64,000 bases of DNA from Maricaulis parjimensis (GCF_016817355.1 NZ_JADOTT010000006.1:149216-213215); one strand, 5' to 3'. Counted from the first letter of the stretch, positions 7,632 through 18,031 are shown. The notes: generated by a model not told the origin, from the sequence alone. Numbers and translations are program-made.

Positions 7632-8288
7632 CTAAGCCTGCTCCGGCGGTGGTGCCGGCAGGGCCAGGATGTTCATGGCGATGGAGATACGCTCGCGCGG
7701 TCCCGAGTGGGGGCGCACGGCATGCATCATCCAGGACGGGAAAATCACCAGCTTGCCGGGTTCCGGACGCACCCGGAACTGGGAGAGTTGCTGCTGCCCG
7801 TCCTCATCCTTGAAGACCAGGTCCGGCGCGACCATGCGCACCATGGGGAAACGCGGATCCTGGGCGACGAAAGCGCCTTCGGTCTGGTCTCCGCCATCAT
7901 CGATGTAGAAACTCGCCGACCAGAAGGAGCCCGGATGGGCGTGCATCTGGTTGGAGGCCCCGGCGGGCGAGACATTTGCCCACATCTCCATGCCCATCTC
8001 GTAACGCGACTGCCCTTGCACACCATTGAGATCGCTCGTGAAACGGCCGCAGACCTGCAGCGTCTCGCGAGCCAGCACCATGGCGGGCTCACCACCCCAA
8101 TGCAGCATCTCAATGTCGGAATGCCAGCCATGGATGTTCGAGCGCCGCACGCCGGGCGAGCGGGCCTTTTGCGCCATGATCACGTCGCGCAGGGCCGGCA
8201 CCAGCGTGTCCGCCTGGGGCAGGCGCACTTCGATCAACGGCGTGCAGAACAGCCGGTTGACGGTGATCTCGGGCTCACTCGCGCTCAT
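7632..8288 (-). CDS. 2OG-Fe(II) oxygenase, TIGR02466-like
   Basis: A 218-residue putative 2-oxoglutarate/iron-dependent oxygenase with a double-stranded beta-helix core. Candidate iron ligands are His/His in NQMHAHPGSFWSASFYIDD (about 114-132) and the distal His of SWMMHAVRPHSG; the Arg of RERISIAMNI would bind 2-oxoglutarate. This matches the TIGR02466 family of unknown substrate, often found with phage or tailoring genes. The ATG lies two bases after the stop of the isoaspartyl peptidase gene, with GAGGA inside that gene's end, so the two are translationally coupled. The substrate is unknown; a peptide or amino-acid target would fit the neighbour. Confidence 0.85.
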   Translation of the reverse strand: MSASEPEITVNRLFCTPLIEVRLPQADTLVPALRDVIMAQKARSPGVRRSNIHGWHSDIEMLHWGGEPAMVLARETLQVCGRFTSDLNGVQGQSRYEMGMEMWANVSPAGASNQMHAHPGSFWSASFYIDDGGDQTEGAFVAQDPRFPMVRMVAPDLVFKDEDGQQQLSQFRVRPEPGKLVIFPSWMMHAVRPHSGPRERISIAMNILALPAPPPEQA

Positions 8289-8290
8289 GC

Positions 8291-9349
8291 CTAGTCCTCA
8301 TCGCCATAAATGGAGACGACCGGCTCACCGCCTTCGCTCTGGCGGGCGCGATACATGCCGGGCGTGTTGAAGCTCCAGGCAATATCGCCCGCGGCCGTCA
8401 ACGCCACGATCCCGCCATCGCCTTCCAGCGCGGTCAGTTCGTCCTGGATCACCCGGTCTGCCGCGTCCTGCAGGGACAGGCCCTGAAGCTCGACGAGCGC
8501 GCAAATGCGGCTGGCCACGGTGAGACGGATGAAATACTCGCCCGTCCCCGTCGCGGAGACGCCGCAGCTTTCATTATTGGCGTAGGTGCCGGCCCCGATG
8601 ATCGGGCTGTCGCCGACCCGGCCCCAGCGCTTGGCCGTCGTGCCCCCGGTCGACGTGCCCGCTGCAATATTGCCGTCCCGGTCCAGCGCCACGACACCGA
8701 CCGTGCCGAAACGATGTTCCCGGCTGTCACGTTCCAGTGCGCCATGATCAACGGGTTCCGGCTCCGGCGCACCTTCCGGCCGCGGCGGGATCGGCAGGCC
8801 GAGACGGTTCAGGGCGCGTTCCAACGAGGCCCAGCGGCGCTCGGTGAAGAACCAGGCCGGCTCGACGATTTCCAGATCCTGCTCGCGGGCAAAAGTCTCT
8901 GCGCCCTCGCCTTGCAGCATGACATGACGGGAATTCTCCATCACGGCCCGGGCCAGCGAGATCGGATGCCGGACCTGGGTCACGCCCGCGACGGCACCGG
9001 CATTCAAGGTCGCGCCATCCATGATGGACGCATCCAGCTCATTGCGGCCCGCCGCGGTGAAAACCGCACCCCGGCCGGAATTGAAGAGCGGGTCATCCTC
9101 GAGCCCGTGGATCACGGCGACCACGGCGTCCAGCGAGGAGCCTCCCTCGTCCAGCACGGCCTCGCCCCGTTCCAGAGCCGCATTCATCGCGGCGCGATAG
9201 GCCGCTTCCGTCTCCGGCGTCATGGCGCCCCGTTCGATCACACCGGCCCCGCCATGAATGACGAGCGCCCATTCACCGGGCTCACCGGCGAAGGCGGCAG
9301 ACGTGGACAAGAGGGCGGCGCAGGCCGCCGGAAGAAATCGGCGCAACAT
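8291..9349 (-). CDS. exported isoaspartyl peptidase / L-asparaginase (Ntn hydrolase)
   Basis: Plant-type (type III) asparaginase of 352 residues that hydrolyses isoaspartyl dipeptides or asparagine. It matures by self-cleavage before Thr: the motif HRFGTVGVVALD places the nucleophile at about Thr216. IHGGAGVI near the N-terminus, GNIAAGTSTGG and RVGDSPIIGAGTYAN complete the family pattern. Residues 1-21 form a signal peptide ending ...AAFAG, so it is periplasmic. The start at 9349 has GGGGAG ten bases ahead and gives a clean signal peptide, unlike the upstream start. It heads a two-gene unit with the 2OG oxygenase. Confidence 0.92.
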   Translation of the reverse strand: MLRRFLPAACAALLSTSAAFAGEPGEWALVIHGGAGVIERGAMTPETEAAYRAAMNAALERGEAVLDEGGSSLDAVVAVIHGLEDDPLFNSGRGAVFTAAGRNELDASIMDGATLNAGAVAGVTQVRHPISLARAVMENSRHVMLQGEGAETFAREQDLEIVEPAWFFTERRWASLERALNRLGLPIPPRPEGAPEPEPVDHGALERDSREHRFGTVGVVALDRDGNIAAGTSTGGTTAKRWGRVGDSPIIGAGTYANNESCGVSATGTGEYFIRLTVASRICALVELQGLSLQDAADRVIQDELTALEGDGGIVALTAAGDIAWSFNTPGMYRARQSEGGEPVVSIYGDED

Positions 9350-9440
9350 GATGACAACTCCCCAAAGCTTTCGACCGGAAGACTTCCCTGTCCGGCGCAC
9401 GGGTGCAAGCCCGTGGCGCTGTCACGAACCCGAAACGCCC

Positions 9441-11477
9441 CTAGCTGTCAGACAGGATGCGCACGCGGGAGCGCGCCTGGCGCCCCTGCGGGTCCACGGC
9501 CGTCACCGAATAAAATCCCGGCCCGGACGGGACCCAGACCGGCTCTCCCATGGCGTTGGTCGCCACCATTTCGCCATCGGCATACCAGGACAGCTCCCCC
9601 TCGGCCTGGGCCGACAGGACGAATCCGCGGCCGGCACGATCCGCCCAGACTTCCGCGCCATCGGGCGGAAACAGGATGTGGGGCGCCGGATCGGCCTGGA
9701 AATCAACGAGCGTCTCAGGTGTTTCCGGCAAGGCATTGCGGTCTTCAGCGCCCGACATGCCCTCCGGATCGATACGGCCAATGCCATCGGCGATCCGGAA
9801 CAAAAGCGGCAGCGCCCCTTCCCGCCCGGTGACGCCTTCACGCGGGGCGCCATCGGCCCGCCCGGTCCAGACGACCAGTGTGTAATTGCCGGCCAGCCCG
9901 GCCGACCAGGCATCCCGGAAGCCGTAAGACGTGCCGGTCTTGAAGGCGATGTCGGGCGCCTGACGCGCCAGTGCCGCCGGCATGCGGCCACCCGGATGCG
10001 GTGCGCGGCGCAATATGTCGAGGATTTCCCCGGCCGATTCCGCGCTGAGCACCGGGTGGACCTCGCCCGGACCCTCATCGTCAAACCAGCGCAGGGGTTG
10101 GGCCACGCCTTCATCGCCCAGGGCCGCATAGAGGGTTGCGATCTGGCGTACGGTCAGACCCGCCCCGCCGAGAGCGACGGCCAGACCACTGTCCTGACCG
10201 GCCGAGCGTGGCCGTTCCGGACGGGCACCTGCGAATGCCAGGACCGCGTTGAAACGGCGCGCCCCGACCCCGTCGAGCGCCGTGACCGCGGGAACATTGA
10301 GCGAGTGCTGCAAGGCTTCTGCAATGGTGACATCGCCCCGGAAACGCCGATCGAAATTATCGGGCTGATAGCCGGCAAAGCGCCGCGGCAAATCAGAAAT
10401 CCGGGTTCCGCCGGCGGCCAGACCATCATCGAAAGCCATGCCATAGATGAAGGGTTTCAGCGTCGAGCCCGGCGAACGCGGACGGTCTGTCAGATCGATC
10501 CAGCCTCCCGGACGGCCGCGGCTGGCCGAGCCGGCCAGGGCCCGCACTGCGCGCGTCTCTGTCTCCACGATCATGGCGGCGAACTGGACGTCTGGGGGCG
10601 TCTCCTGTGCCGCCAAGGCCAATTCATCCTGCAAGAGGCGCTGAAGATCGATATCGAGCGTGGAGACAATATCGTGCTGATCCGGACGCGCCGCGGCGAG
10701 ATCAGAGGCGGCATGCCAGGCATCCGCAGGAAAGGCCGAACGGGCCGGAACCGGGTCCAGAGCGGCATCTGTAGAGGCACCTGCCCGGGCCAGGCCGACT
10801 TCGGCCAGACGATCCAGGACGCGGCCCCGCGCCATGCGCGCATTCTCGGGACGAAGGTCGGGACGGCGGGCTTCCGGTGATTGCGGCAGGGCGAGGAGAA
10901 GCGCGGTTTCCTCGATGGTGAGCTGTTCCGGTTCGCGGCCGAAATAGGCCCAGCTGGCCGCCCGGACCCCCTCCAGATTGCCGCCATAGGGCGCGAGCGT
11001 GAGATAGGCTTCCAGGATTTCCCGCTTGGAATAGCGCAGCTCCAACTGCACCGCCCGGACGATCTGGAAAAGTTTGGCACCCAGCGTGCGTTCCCGCGGC
11101 TCCAAGAGGCGGGCGAGCTGCATGGTGATGGTGGAACCGCCGGACACGATCCGGCCTGCCAGAAGACTGTCCCGGCTGGCGCGCATCAGGGCGAGCGGGT
11201 CGACGCCGGCATGCCGGTAGAAACGCTCATCCTCATAGGCCAGCAAGGCGTCGATGAAATGCGGGTCGATCCGGTCCAGATCGGCCGCCAGCCGCCAACG
11301 CCCCTCACTCACGGGAAAGGCACGCAGCACACGCCCATTGCGGTCGCGCACCACGGTGGAGACATCCGCCAGGGCCGCCTCCAGCGGCGGCGGATACTGG
11401 CGATCGAGCGCCAGCAAGCCCACCAGAAGGGCGAGGCCAAGAACACCGGCCCAGTATATCCGGTGAAGTCCCAGCAT
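9441..11477 (-). CDS. pbpC: penicillin-binding protein 1C (PbpC)
   Basis: Bifunctional peptidoglycan synthase of 678 residues. There is an N-terminal membrane anchor (about 8-24). The glycosyltransferase-51 domain follows, with catalytic EDERFYRHAGVDP (about 82) and GGSTITMQLARLL. The transpeptidase domain has the active Ser in SPGSTLKPFIYG and a KTGTSYGFRDAW box. A C-terminal BiPBP_C beta domain contains the conserved FPPDGAEV. The ATG follows the stop of the alpha-2-macroglobulin gene by two bases, the usual yfhM-pbpC pairing: the PBP is thought to repair the wall while the macroglobulin traps proteases. All catalytic residues are in place. Confidence 0.96.
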   Translation of the reverse strand: MLGLHRIYWAGVLGLALLVGLLALDRQYPPPLEAALADVSTVVRDRNGRVLRAFPVSEGRWRLAADLDRIDPHFIDALLAYEDERFYRHAGVDPLALMRASRDSLLAGRIVSGGSTITMQLARLLEPRERTLGAKLFQIVRAVQLELRYSKREILEAYLTLAPYGGNLEGVRAASWAYFGREPEQLTIEETALLLALPQSPEARRPDLRPENARMARGRVLDRLAEVGLARAGASTDAALDPVPARSAFPADAWHAASDLAAARPDQHDIVSTLDIDLQRLLQDELALAAQETPPDVQFAAMIVETETRAVRALAGSASRGRPGGWIDLTDRPRSPGSTLKPFIYGMAFDDGLAAGGTRISDLPRRFAGYQPDNFDRRFRGDVTIAEALQHSLNVPAVTALDGVGARRFNAVLAFAGARPERPRSAGQDSGLAVALGGAGLTVRQIATLYAALGDEGVAQPLRWFDDEGPGEVHPVLSAESAGEILDILRRAPHPGGRMPAALARQAPDIAFKTGTSYGFRDAWSAGLAGNYTLVVWTGRADGAPREGVTGREGALPLLFRIADGIGRIDPEGMSGAEDRNALPETPETLVDFQADPAPHILFPPDGAEVWADRAGRGFVLSAQAEGELSWYADGEMVATNAMGEPVWVPSGPGFYSVTAVDPQGRQARSRVRILSDS

Positions 11478-11479
11478 GA

Positions 11480-14400
11480 TCAGCCGCGCGGCGCGATCAC
11501 GACCCGACCGGTTTCCGACCGCGCGAAGGCATCCACGGCATACATGTCCTGCGCGACCACACCCGGCAGGGTGTATTCGCCCGGTGTCACGGCCCGCACG
11601 ATATAAGCCACGCGCTCGGCCCGGCGATTGCGCAGATCGACAGCCGCCACATAGCGGTCATCCCGCGCCTCCGCGACGCGCGGCGCATTGATCCGGCCCA
11701 GCCAGGCATAGGGACCATTGCGGCCGGCATCAGCCGGTTCCACGACGGCCTCGATCTCAAAGCCCGGCGGCAGGAGGTCTTCCACGATCACCGGCATGAG
11801 ACGCTCTGTCTCCGGCGCCAGGGTGATGTCCACCATCAGGCGATCCCCCTGCACAAGCGCTTCCAGATCAACCGGCGAGCCATCAAGGCGGCGCACGCGT
11901 TTCTGGACGGCCAGACCTTCACGCGCAGCCTCAGGCGGGGTGAGCGACTGACCATGAGCGAACTGGGTCACCCAGACCGGCGTATCGCTCTCCACGGCAA
12001 AGCTCGCACCGGCATCCAGCGCCGACATGTCCAGATCGAACTGGCCCGGTCCCTGAGCGGCAACACCGGCGGGCGCTGCCACCTGCACACCTTGATCACC
12101 GGCCATCGCCCGCGCTGCGAAGAGCAGGAAGGCCTTTTGCTGGGTATTCAGCCGCGCCGGTTCCGGCAGGTCCGCCGACACGCGGTCCGCCAGTCGGGCA
12201 ACGCGGTCCGCATCACCGACTTCAGCGGCCAGGGCGAGCACACCCGCCAGGTCGCGGCGGGCGGATTGGTAGTAATTGCCCGGATTTTCAAAGCCCAATG
12301 CCGCCTCGGCAGCATCCAGGGCAGACATGGTCCGGGCCTGGTCGCCGATCAGATAGAGCGCAGCAGCGATCTGGGCCCGTGCGAGCGGGCTGTCGATCTC
12401 GTCCAGCCGCTGGTCATGCATGTAGCGCAGGCGCGACCGGTCAACACGTCCGGCCCGGGCCAGCACATAGAGCGCATAGGACACGGAGCGATCGCTCATC
12501 CGTTCGGACGTGTCGGTCTGGCCCTGCCAGCGATAGATGGAGGTGTCATAGCCCGGCACCCGCCACATCTCACCGGCAGCGATGTGTTCCAGAGCGGTGT
12601 AGGCGCGCTCCAGAGCCGCATCGGGAACGGCATAACCTTCAGCCTTCGCACGGGCGAGGAAGTCGGTCATGTAGACACCGATCCAGGGACGCGCAGCGCG
12701 GTCACCGACCCGCCACAAGCCGAATACGCCATCCGAACCCTGACGGGAGAGCAGCGTGCCGATGGCCGCCTGGATCTCGGCCCGGGCGCCTTCCGGACCG
12801 TCCAGACCGGCCGCATCGGCCAGCGGAAGGGCGTACAGCAGGGGCAAGGCCCGGCTGGTGATCTGTTCGCCACAGCCATAGGGGTAGCGGTTCAGGGATT
12901 GCAGGAGCGCGGCCTCGTCCAGCGGTGTTGGCGAGAAGCTGAGCGACAGGCTGGCCGATCCCTCCAGATAGCCGGCCAGGGCATCCGCCGGCACGGTCCA
13001 GCTGTCTCCCGGCATGACCCGTCCGCGAACGATGTCAGAGGAGGCGAGCCAGGCCGGACGTACTTCGATCGGATAGGAACGGGACACGTCGAAACCACCC
13101 GGTCCGCTGACGGCCAGAGCAACTTCACCGATCGCGGCACTCGTCCCACCCAGCGCATAGCGCCGGTCCACCCGTTCGCCGGCCGCCAATTGCAACGTGT
13201 CCGCCGCATCGAAGCTGACCGGGCCGGAGCCGTTGAGCGTTGCGGCGTAGGCACCGGCTTCGCCGTCAACATTGTCGATGGTCAGTGTGGCGGTGGAAAC
13301 ATCGCCCGGCGCGAGGAAGCGCGGCAGGATGAGTTCGGCGGGAACATCATCCCGGACGGTGAGCGGCTGGGCCGCCTGCCCGACGGCCCGGCCCGTCCAG
13401 GCGACCGCCATCAGGCGGAGTTCGCCATTGAAGTCCGGAATTTCCAACGTCACCGAGGCACGTCCATCACGCCCCACTTCGACCGGCCCCGAATAAAGCG
13501 CGACCGTGCGGGTCGGCACGACGGTCAGACCGGCTCCGCCAATCTGGTCACCGCCCTGACGGACCGGCGCGGCAGCCCCCTGATTGGGGTCGAGCAAACG
13601 CCCGTAATCATCATAGAGGTCCACATCCAGCGCGGCCTGGCCGAAATACCAGGCTTGCGGATCCGGGGACGCAAAGCGGGTCAGGGCAAGAATTCCCTCA
13701 TCCACAGCAGCCACCGAGACATAAGCGCCGGAGCGGACGGGGCCTTCGATCTGAAGGTCCAGCGTATAGGTCTGGCGGGGATGGATGCGATCGGGCGCGT
13801 CGAAACTTACACTCAAGGTGCGGTCGGACGTATCCACCGGCAGATAGCTAACACCCACGGCGCGGCGCGGAGCCGGACGGTCGACCGGATCACGCGGCGT
13901 GTAGACCGTCACCATGGCATAGGCGCCGGCACCCCAGTTTTCGGTGACCCGGAAATCGATCTCGGTTCCGCCTTCATCCAGGCTGATTGTGCGGGTCTCC
14001 AGGACCCGGTCGCTGGCGATGACGATTTCGGCCTCACCGGCATAAGGGGGCAGTATGGTCAGGCGGGCGCGGTCACCCACGGCGACAGGCGCATCGGGGC
14101 CGGACACGGCCACCTGGTCGGGCGCCTGGGTGCCGGGTTCGCTATCGCCGCCCCAGCCAACCCAGAATCCGCTCGAGGCGGAAATGCCGCTGGCCGGTTC
14201 GGTCAGGATGATCTGGTAATTGCCCCAGTCCAGGCCGGGCAGGACAAGGTCTTCGGACTGTTCGCCATCGAGGCGCAGCACGCCGGTTTCGATCGGCACG
14301 ACATGGCGGGTCCGCCGCCATTGCCAGCGGCCGCCATCGGTGCGGTACCAGTCATAGTCCCAATCGATACGAACGAGCTGCCAGCCCAGTTCCGCGGCTT

Positions 14401-16336
14401 CCGGATTGCCCAATCCATCCAAGGCGATGACGCCGAACCGGGTTTCCCGATTGCGGGCAGCGCGGCCCTCGAATTGCGGCTGCAGGCCGATATAGAGCGG
14501 GGCCGGACGGTAGGGAATGCGCACATCATCGGCGACGGCGCGGCCGCCCGGCTCGATGGCCGAGATGACGGCACGGATCCGCAGCGGCTGACTGGCATCT
14601 TCTCCAATCCCTTGCGGATCAAGGCGTTGCAACGCCATGCCCGCGCCATCCGCCACTGTGGCCGGCATGTCCAGCGAGCGTTCCCGGAAGGGTGTTTCAT
14701 GGCGGCCGAAGCTGAAGCCGGACCAGTCGTCGAAGGGGCTGGGGTCGGTTTCAACGCGCAGGCGGCCTTCAACGGCGAGGCCGGCACCCGGCGCGCCGTA
14801 GAGGAAGCGGACATTGGCTTCCACATCGCGCGTTTCCCCTGCCATGACAGGGGTTTGCGTGTCAGCTTCGAGATCGAGGGCAATGCGTTGGGGGACGAAA
14901 TCCTCGACCGAGAAACGGGTGGAGGCGACGCGGCCATAGCCATCCATTTCAGCAACGATGCGCCATTCGCCACGTGCGGCCGCAATCGGTAAGTCATAGT
15001 TCCAAAAGACAGATCCGGCCTGGGCGGCATCGGGATAGCGGGCATTGGCAATCTCGATCCCGTTTGGACCAAAGGCGGTCAGGGTGACGGGGCGGTCGGA
15101 AATGGCGACAACCTCGCTATCCCGCACCATGGCACCGATCCGCACAGTCTCGCCGGGGCGGTAAATCCCCCGGTCCAGCCAGAGATATCCATCAGCCCCG
15201 TCGGGACGCTGGCGGCCGGAAATACCCTGGCCGGACAGGTCGACCGGATTGCGCCGGAAATCGAGCACGGCGAAATCATTGTCCGGTCCGTAGGCCAGCA
15301 GGAGACGCGGCGCCATGGCCCCCTCGCCCCGCACCAGCGGCGCCGCAAAACGGGCATGGCCGTCTGCATCCGTTTCGGCCGCGGCGAGAACTTCATTGGA
15401 GCCAGCGATGAGCTCGACACGCACATCCTCGACCGGACGGGCCGATTGCAGCGAGCGGACGGTGAAGTCGATCCCGTCCTGGCCACGATAGGCGGTCAGG
15501 GCCAGATCGGTAATGACCAGCCAGCGATTGGCGCGCGCGGGATTGCGATAGCCGTCATCAGCCTCGGCCGCGTCGCGAATGGCAATATAGTAAGCCCCGG
15601 GCGTCAGCGTGCCGATGGCTTCGGCCAGCGGGAAAACCGTGGTGACAGGCGTGTTCAGCGGCCCGTCCGTATCCATTTCACCGGACCAGATTTCCTCGCC
15701 CACTTCGAAGGGACGTTCTTCCGGCGGAGTCCAGTTGTAATCCCCTTCGGCCCCGTTGAAGCCCTGGGTGATGGAGCGGAAAGCCAGGGCCCGGTCTGTG
15801 ACCCGCCAGAGCTCGATATCGACACTGTCGACATTGACGGTCTCGATGGCGAGCCCGTCCGCATCACGGCGCGGCAGGATGACCCCGTCCCCGGCAATGC
15901 CGACATAGGCCGGACGGTCGCCGAAATCGACCGGAATGGTCTCGTCAGCCGGCAGGGACTGACCATCGGCGGCGGGCAGGCCTGTGCGCAGGATAATTTC
16001 CTGGCCATCCCCGAAACCCAGACCGCCGATGCAGAGGGTTTGTCCACTCACCGAGAGGGCGATCGGGCGCTGCGGGCTGACGGTGACATAGGAGGCGTAA
16101 TCCACGTCCGGGTCGAGCGGTGTGGTGAAGCCAAGGCAAAGCTCAGGCGCGTCACCATCCACGCTAACCGTATATCGCAAAAAGGAAAAACGGGTTGAGA
16201 CCTCAGCGGCGGCGCGCGGCGCATCGGCGGGACGGGCATCAAGTTGCGGCCCTGTATCCTCCGGCTGGGAGGGCGAACAGGCCACCAGACCCAAGCCAAG
16301 GACGATTCCTGCAAGACCACGACGCCAGTGTTTCAT
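11480..16336 (-). CDS. alpha-2-macroglobulin family lipoprotein (YfhM type)
   Basis: Giant periplasmic protease inhibitor of 1618 residues. The N-terminus is a lipoprotein signal with lipobox GLVAC (Cys at about 20). Macroglobulin-like beta domains, a bait region and the thioester domain follow; the thioester motif CGEQ is intact at about residue 1155 (YPYGCGEQITSR), so it should trap proteases covalently. The start at 16336 is chosen because GGGGAGAGG lies just upstream and it gives the signal peptide directly; the upstream in-frame ATG would bury it. It is coupled to pbpC (two-base gap). Confidence 0.96.
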   Translation of the reverse strand: MKHWRRGLAGIVLGLGLVACSPSQPEDTGPQLDARPADAPRAAAEVSTRFSFLRYTVSVDGDAPELCLGFTTPLDPDVDYASYVTVSPQRPIALSVSGQTLCIGGLGFGDGQEIILRTGLPAADGQSLPADETIPVDFGDRPAYVGIAGDGVILPRRDADGLAIETVNVDSVDIELWRVTDRALAFRSITQGFNGAEGDYNWTPPEERPFEVGEEIWSGEMDTDGPLNTPVTTVFPLAEAIGTLTPGAYYIAIRDAAEADDGYRNPARANRWLVITDLALTAYRGQDGIDFTVRSLQSARPVEDVRVELIAGSNEVLAAAETDADGHARFAAPLVRGEGAMAPRLLLAYGPDNDFAVLDFRRNPVDLSGQGISGRQRPDGADGYLWLDRGIYRPGETVRIGAMVRDSEVVAISDRPVTLTAFGPNGIEIANARYPDAAQAGSVFWNYDLPIAAARGEWRIVAEMDGYGRVASTRFSVEDFVPQRIALDLEADTQTPVMAGETRDVEANVRFLYGAPGAGLAVEGRLRVETDPSPFDDWSGFSFGRHETPFRERSLDMPATVADGAGMALQRLDPQGIGEDASQPLRIRAVISAIEPGGRAVADDVRIPYRPAPLYIGLQPQFEGRAARNRETRFGVIALDGLGNPEAAELGWQLVRIDWDYDWYRTDGGRWQWRRTRHVVPIETGVLRLDGEQSEDLVLPGLDWGNYQIILTEPASGISASSGFWVGWGGDSEPGTQAPDQVAVSGPDAPVAVGDRARLTILPPYAGEAEIVIASDRVLETRTISLDEGGTEIDFRVTENWGAGAYAMVTVYTPRDPVDRPAPRRAVGVSYLPVDTSDRTLSVSFDAPDRIHPRQTYTLDLQIEGPVRSGAYVSVAAVDEGILALTRFASPDPQAWYFGQAALDVDLYDDYGRLLDPNQGAAAPVRQGGDQIGGAGLTVVPTRTVALYSGPVEVGRDGRASVTLEIPDFNGELRLMAVAWTGRAVGQAAQPLTVRDDVPAELILPRFLAPGDVSTATLTIDNVDGEAGAYAATLNGSGPVSFDAADTLQLAAGERVDRRYALGGTSAAIGEVALAVSGPGGFDVSRSYPIEVRPAWLASSDIVRGRVMPGDSWTVPADALAGYLEGSASLSLSFSPTPLDEAALLQSLNRYPYGCGEQITSRALPLLYALPLADAAGLDGPEGARAEIQAAIGTLLSRQGSDGVFGLWRVGDRAARPWIGVYMTDFLARAKAEGYAVPDAALERAYTALEHIAAGEMWRVPGYDTSIYRWQGQTDTSERMSDRSVSYALYVLARAGRVDRSRLRYMHDQRLDEIDSPLARAQIAAALYLIGDQARTMSALDAAEAALGFENPGNYYQSARRDLAGVLALAAEVGDADRVARLADRVSADLPEPARLNTQQKAFLLFAARAMAGDQGVQVAAPAGVAAQGPGQFDLDMSALDAGASFAVESDTPVWVTQFAHGQSLTPPEAAREGLAVQKRVRRLDGSPVDLEALVQGDRLMVDITLAPETERLMPVIVEDLLPPGFEIEAVVEPADAGRNGPYAWLGRINAPRVAEARDDRYVAAVDLRNRRAERVAYIVRAVTPGEYTLPGVVAQDMYAVDAFARSETGRVVIAPRG

Positions 16337-16428
16337 GCGACCTCTCCCCTTCCCGAGGCCGCAAGCATAAGACATTGTTAACGAAATGACACCGGCGAAT
16401 TGGCCCGGCGAACCGGTTTTTTAAAGGC

Positions 16429-17151
16429 TCATTCGACCGGAATGCCACACAGCGCCGCGATCGTGCGCCAGGGCAGTGCCGCTGACGCGACAGCGACAAG
16501 AATGATCAGCAAGCCTGTCACAATGCGTACGCCGCGGGATCGCAACCGGCCCAGAAGGCGGACAAGACCGAACACGGACAGCACCACCGCCGGTACCGTC
16601 CCCAATCCGAACCCGGCCATGAGCAGCATGCCGGTCATCACATGCCCGGTCAGCATGGCGTAGAAGAGCATGGCGTAGACCATGCCGCAGGGCAGGAAGC
16701 CCCAGATGAAGCCAGCCAGGACCGGGCTGGCCGAAGACAGGGCTCCGGCGAAGGGCTTCTGCGTCCAGGTGACTATGTGGTGGCCGACGCGGTCGAACCC
16801 GGCCAGCGATGGTGCCCAGCCGGCGACCGACAGACCGATATAGACAAGGACGACAGCCGCCGCCCAACGCAGGATGAGATGCAGGCCGGTCTGGTCGAAA
16901 CCGATATAGATCGTGGATCCCAGGGCTGCGAGCAGGCCCCCGGCGGTGATGTAGGCGAGGATACGGCCCAGCTGGGCGAGCAGAAGGATGCGCGCCTGCT
17001 GGCCCGGAGTGGCATCTTTGCCGCCCAGCGAAAGGGTCAGGCTGGTCGCGATACCGCCGCACATTCCGATGCAATGGAGGCTGGAGGCAAAACCGGCCAG
17101 GAAACCGCCCACAAGGCTGAGATCGGAAAATGTGGCCGGCGTCATGTCCAC
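16429..17151 (-). CDS. sulfite exporter TauE/SafE (UreH-like) family membrane protein
   Basis: A 240-residue integral membrane protein with about six hydrophobic segments. Family signatures are GGFLAGFASSLHCIGMCGGI at residues 15-34 (the HCxGMCGG motif found in the UreH/cytochrome-biogenesis group) and FIWGFLPCGMVYAML near residue 150. GAGGTGGAC precedes the ATG. It lies beyond the 3' end of the cbb3 gene cluster, separated by a DUF2189 gene on the other strand. In many proteobacteria this family accompanies ccoGHIS and is suspected in copper or sulfur-compound handling during oxidase assembly; that role is inferred from context. Confidence 0.88.
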   Translation of the reverse strand: MDMTPATFSDLSLVGGFLAGFASSLHCIGMCGGIATSLTLSLGGKDATPGQQARILLLAQLGRILAYITAGGLLAALGSTIYIGFDQTGLHLILRWAAAVVLVYIGLSVAGWAPSLAGFDRVGHHIVTWTQKPFAGALSSASPVLAGFIWGFLPCGMVYAMLFYAMLTGHVMTGMLLMAGFGLGTVPAVVLSVFGLVRLLGRLRSRGVRIVTGLLIILVAVASAALPWRTIAALCGIPVE

Positions 17152-17260
17152 CTCGAAAACACGCCCTGTCTTTGCCCGCTTAAACCCACAAGAAAACTGT
17201 GGCGTAATGACGCAAAACAGCCAAAGCTGTGAGGACTATAACAAGAGGGCGGAGGAAAGC

Positions 17261-18031
17261 ATGGTTGAACTGAAGCGAGTTCGGCGTGACGCACCCTGGT
17301 CCTGGCTGAAAGCCGGGTGGGCAGATCTGGTACGGGCCCCGCGTGTGGCCCTGAGTTATGGCCTGATTTTCGTGGGCGCCGGCGGATTGATCGCCCTGGC
17401 CCTGCACCTGGCCAATCTGACCGCCGTCATTCCCGTCTTCCTGAGCGGGTTCGCCCTGATCGGACCGGCGCTGGCGACGGGCATCTACCAGGTTTCCCGC
17501 GCCATCGAGCGCGGTGAGAAGCCCCGTTTCCGGGTGATCATCTCCCGCTTTCCCTCACGGATTTCCCAGATCGGCTTTGTGAGCATTCTTCTCACCCTGC
17601 TCTTGATGCTGTGGGTGCGCGCCGCGCAATTCCTTCTGGTCGCCATCGCACCGAACAGCCCGCTGACGCCGGACGCTTTCACGAATTTTGCGATCTCTGA
17701 CACGGCCGGACTGACGCTGATCGTGATCGGCACGATTGTGGGTGGCTTCCTGGCCGCTGTGGCCTTCGCCATGTCCGCCCTCTCCTTCCCCATGCTGATC
17801 GACCAGGATGTGGATGCGGTGACGGCGATGGTGGCGAGCTTCAAGGCTGTCTTCGCCCAGCCCTTCGTCATGCTGACCTGGGCCTGGCTGATCGCCTTCA
17901 TGGTGGTGGCGGGATCCGTGGTCTTCCTGGTGGGACTGGCCGTGACCTTTCCCTGGATCGCGCTGGCGACCTGGCACGCCTATCGGGACTTTGCTCCCAC
18001 GCCGACCCCGTCGGCCTCGGCGGCAGCCTAG
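17261..18031 (+). CDS. DUF2189 family membrane protein
   Basis: A 256-residue protein with about six transmembrane stretches (first at about 28-50) and an Arg-rich N-terminus (ELKRVRRDAPWSWLKAGWADL) typical of DUF2189. Function is unknown. The ATG at 17261 is preferred to upstream starts because GGAGGAAAGC lies directly ahead and the hydrophobic core then begins normally. It is the only plus-strand gene in the cbb3 region and its stop overlaps the ccoS stop tail to tail. DUF2189 genes are repeatedly seen beside ccoN clusters, so a link to the oxidase membrane environment is possible but unproven. Confidence 0.85.
   Translation: MVELKRVRRDAPWSWLKAGWADLVRAPRVALSYGLIFVGAGGLIALALHLANLTAVIPVFLSGFALIGPALATGIYQVSRAIERGEKPRFRVIISRFPSRISQIGFVSILLTLLLMLWVRAAQFLLVAIAPNSPLTPDAFTNFAISDTAGLTLIVIGTIVGGFLAAVAFAMSALSFPMLIDQDVDAVTAMVASFKAVFAQPFVMLTWAWLIAFMVVAGSVVFLVGLAVTFPWIALATWHAYRDFAPTPTPSASAAA

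Noticed and set aside
11954..14992. Plus-strand 1012-codon open frame
   Set aside because: Shadow of the alpha-2-macroglobulin gene, which has lipobox, thioester motif and ribosome binding site on the minus strand.
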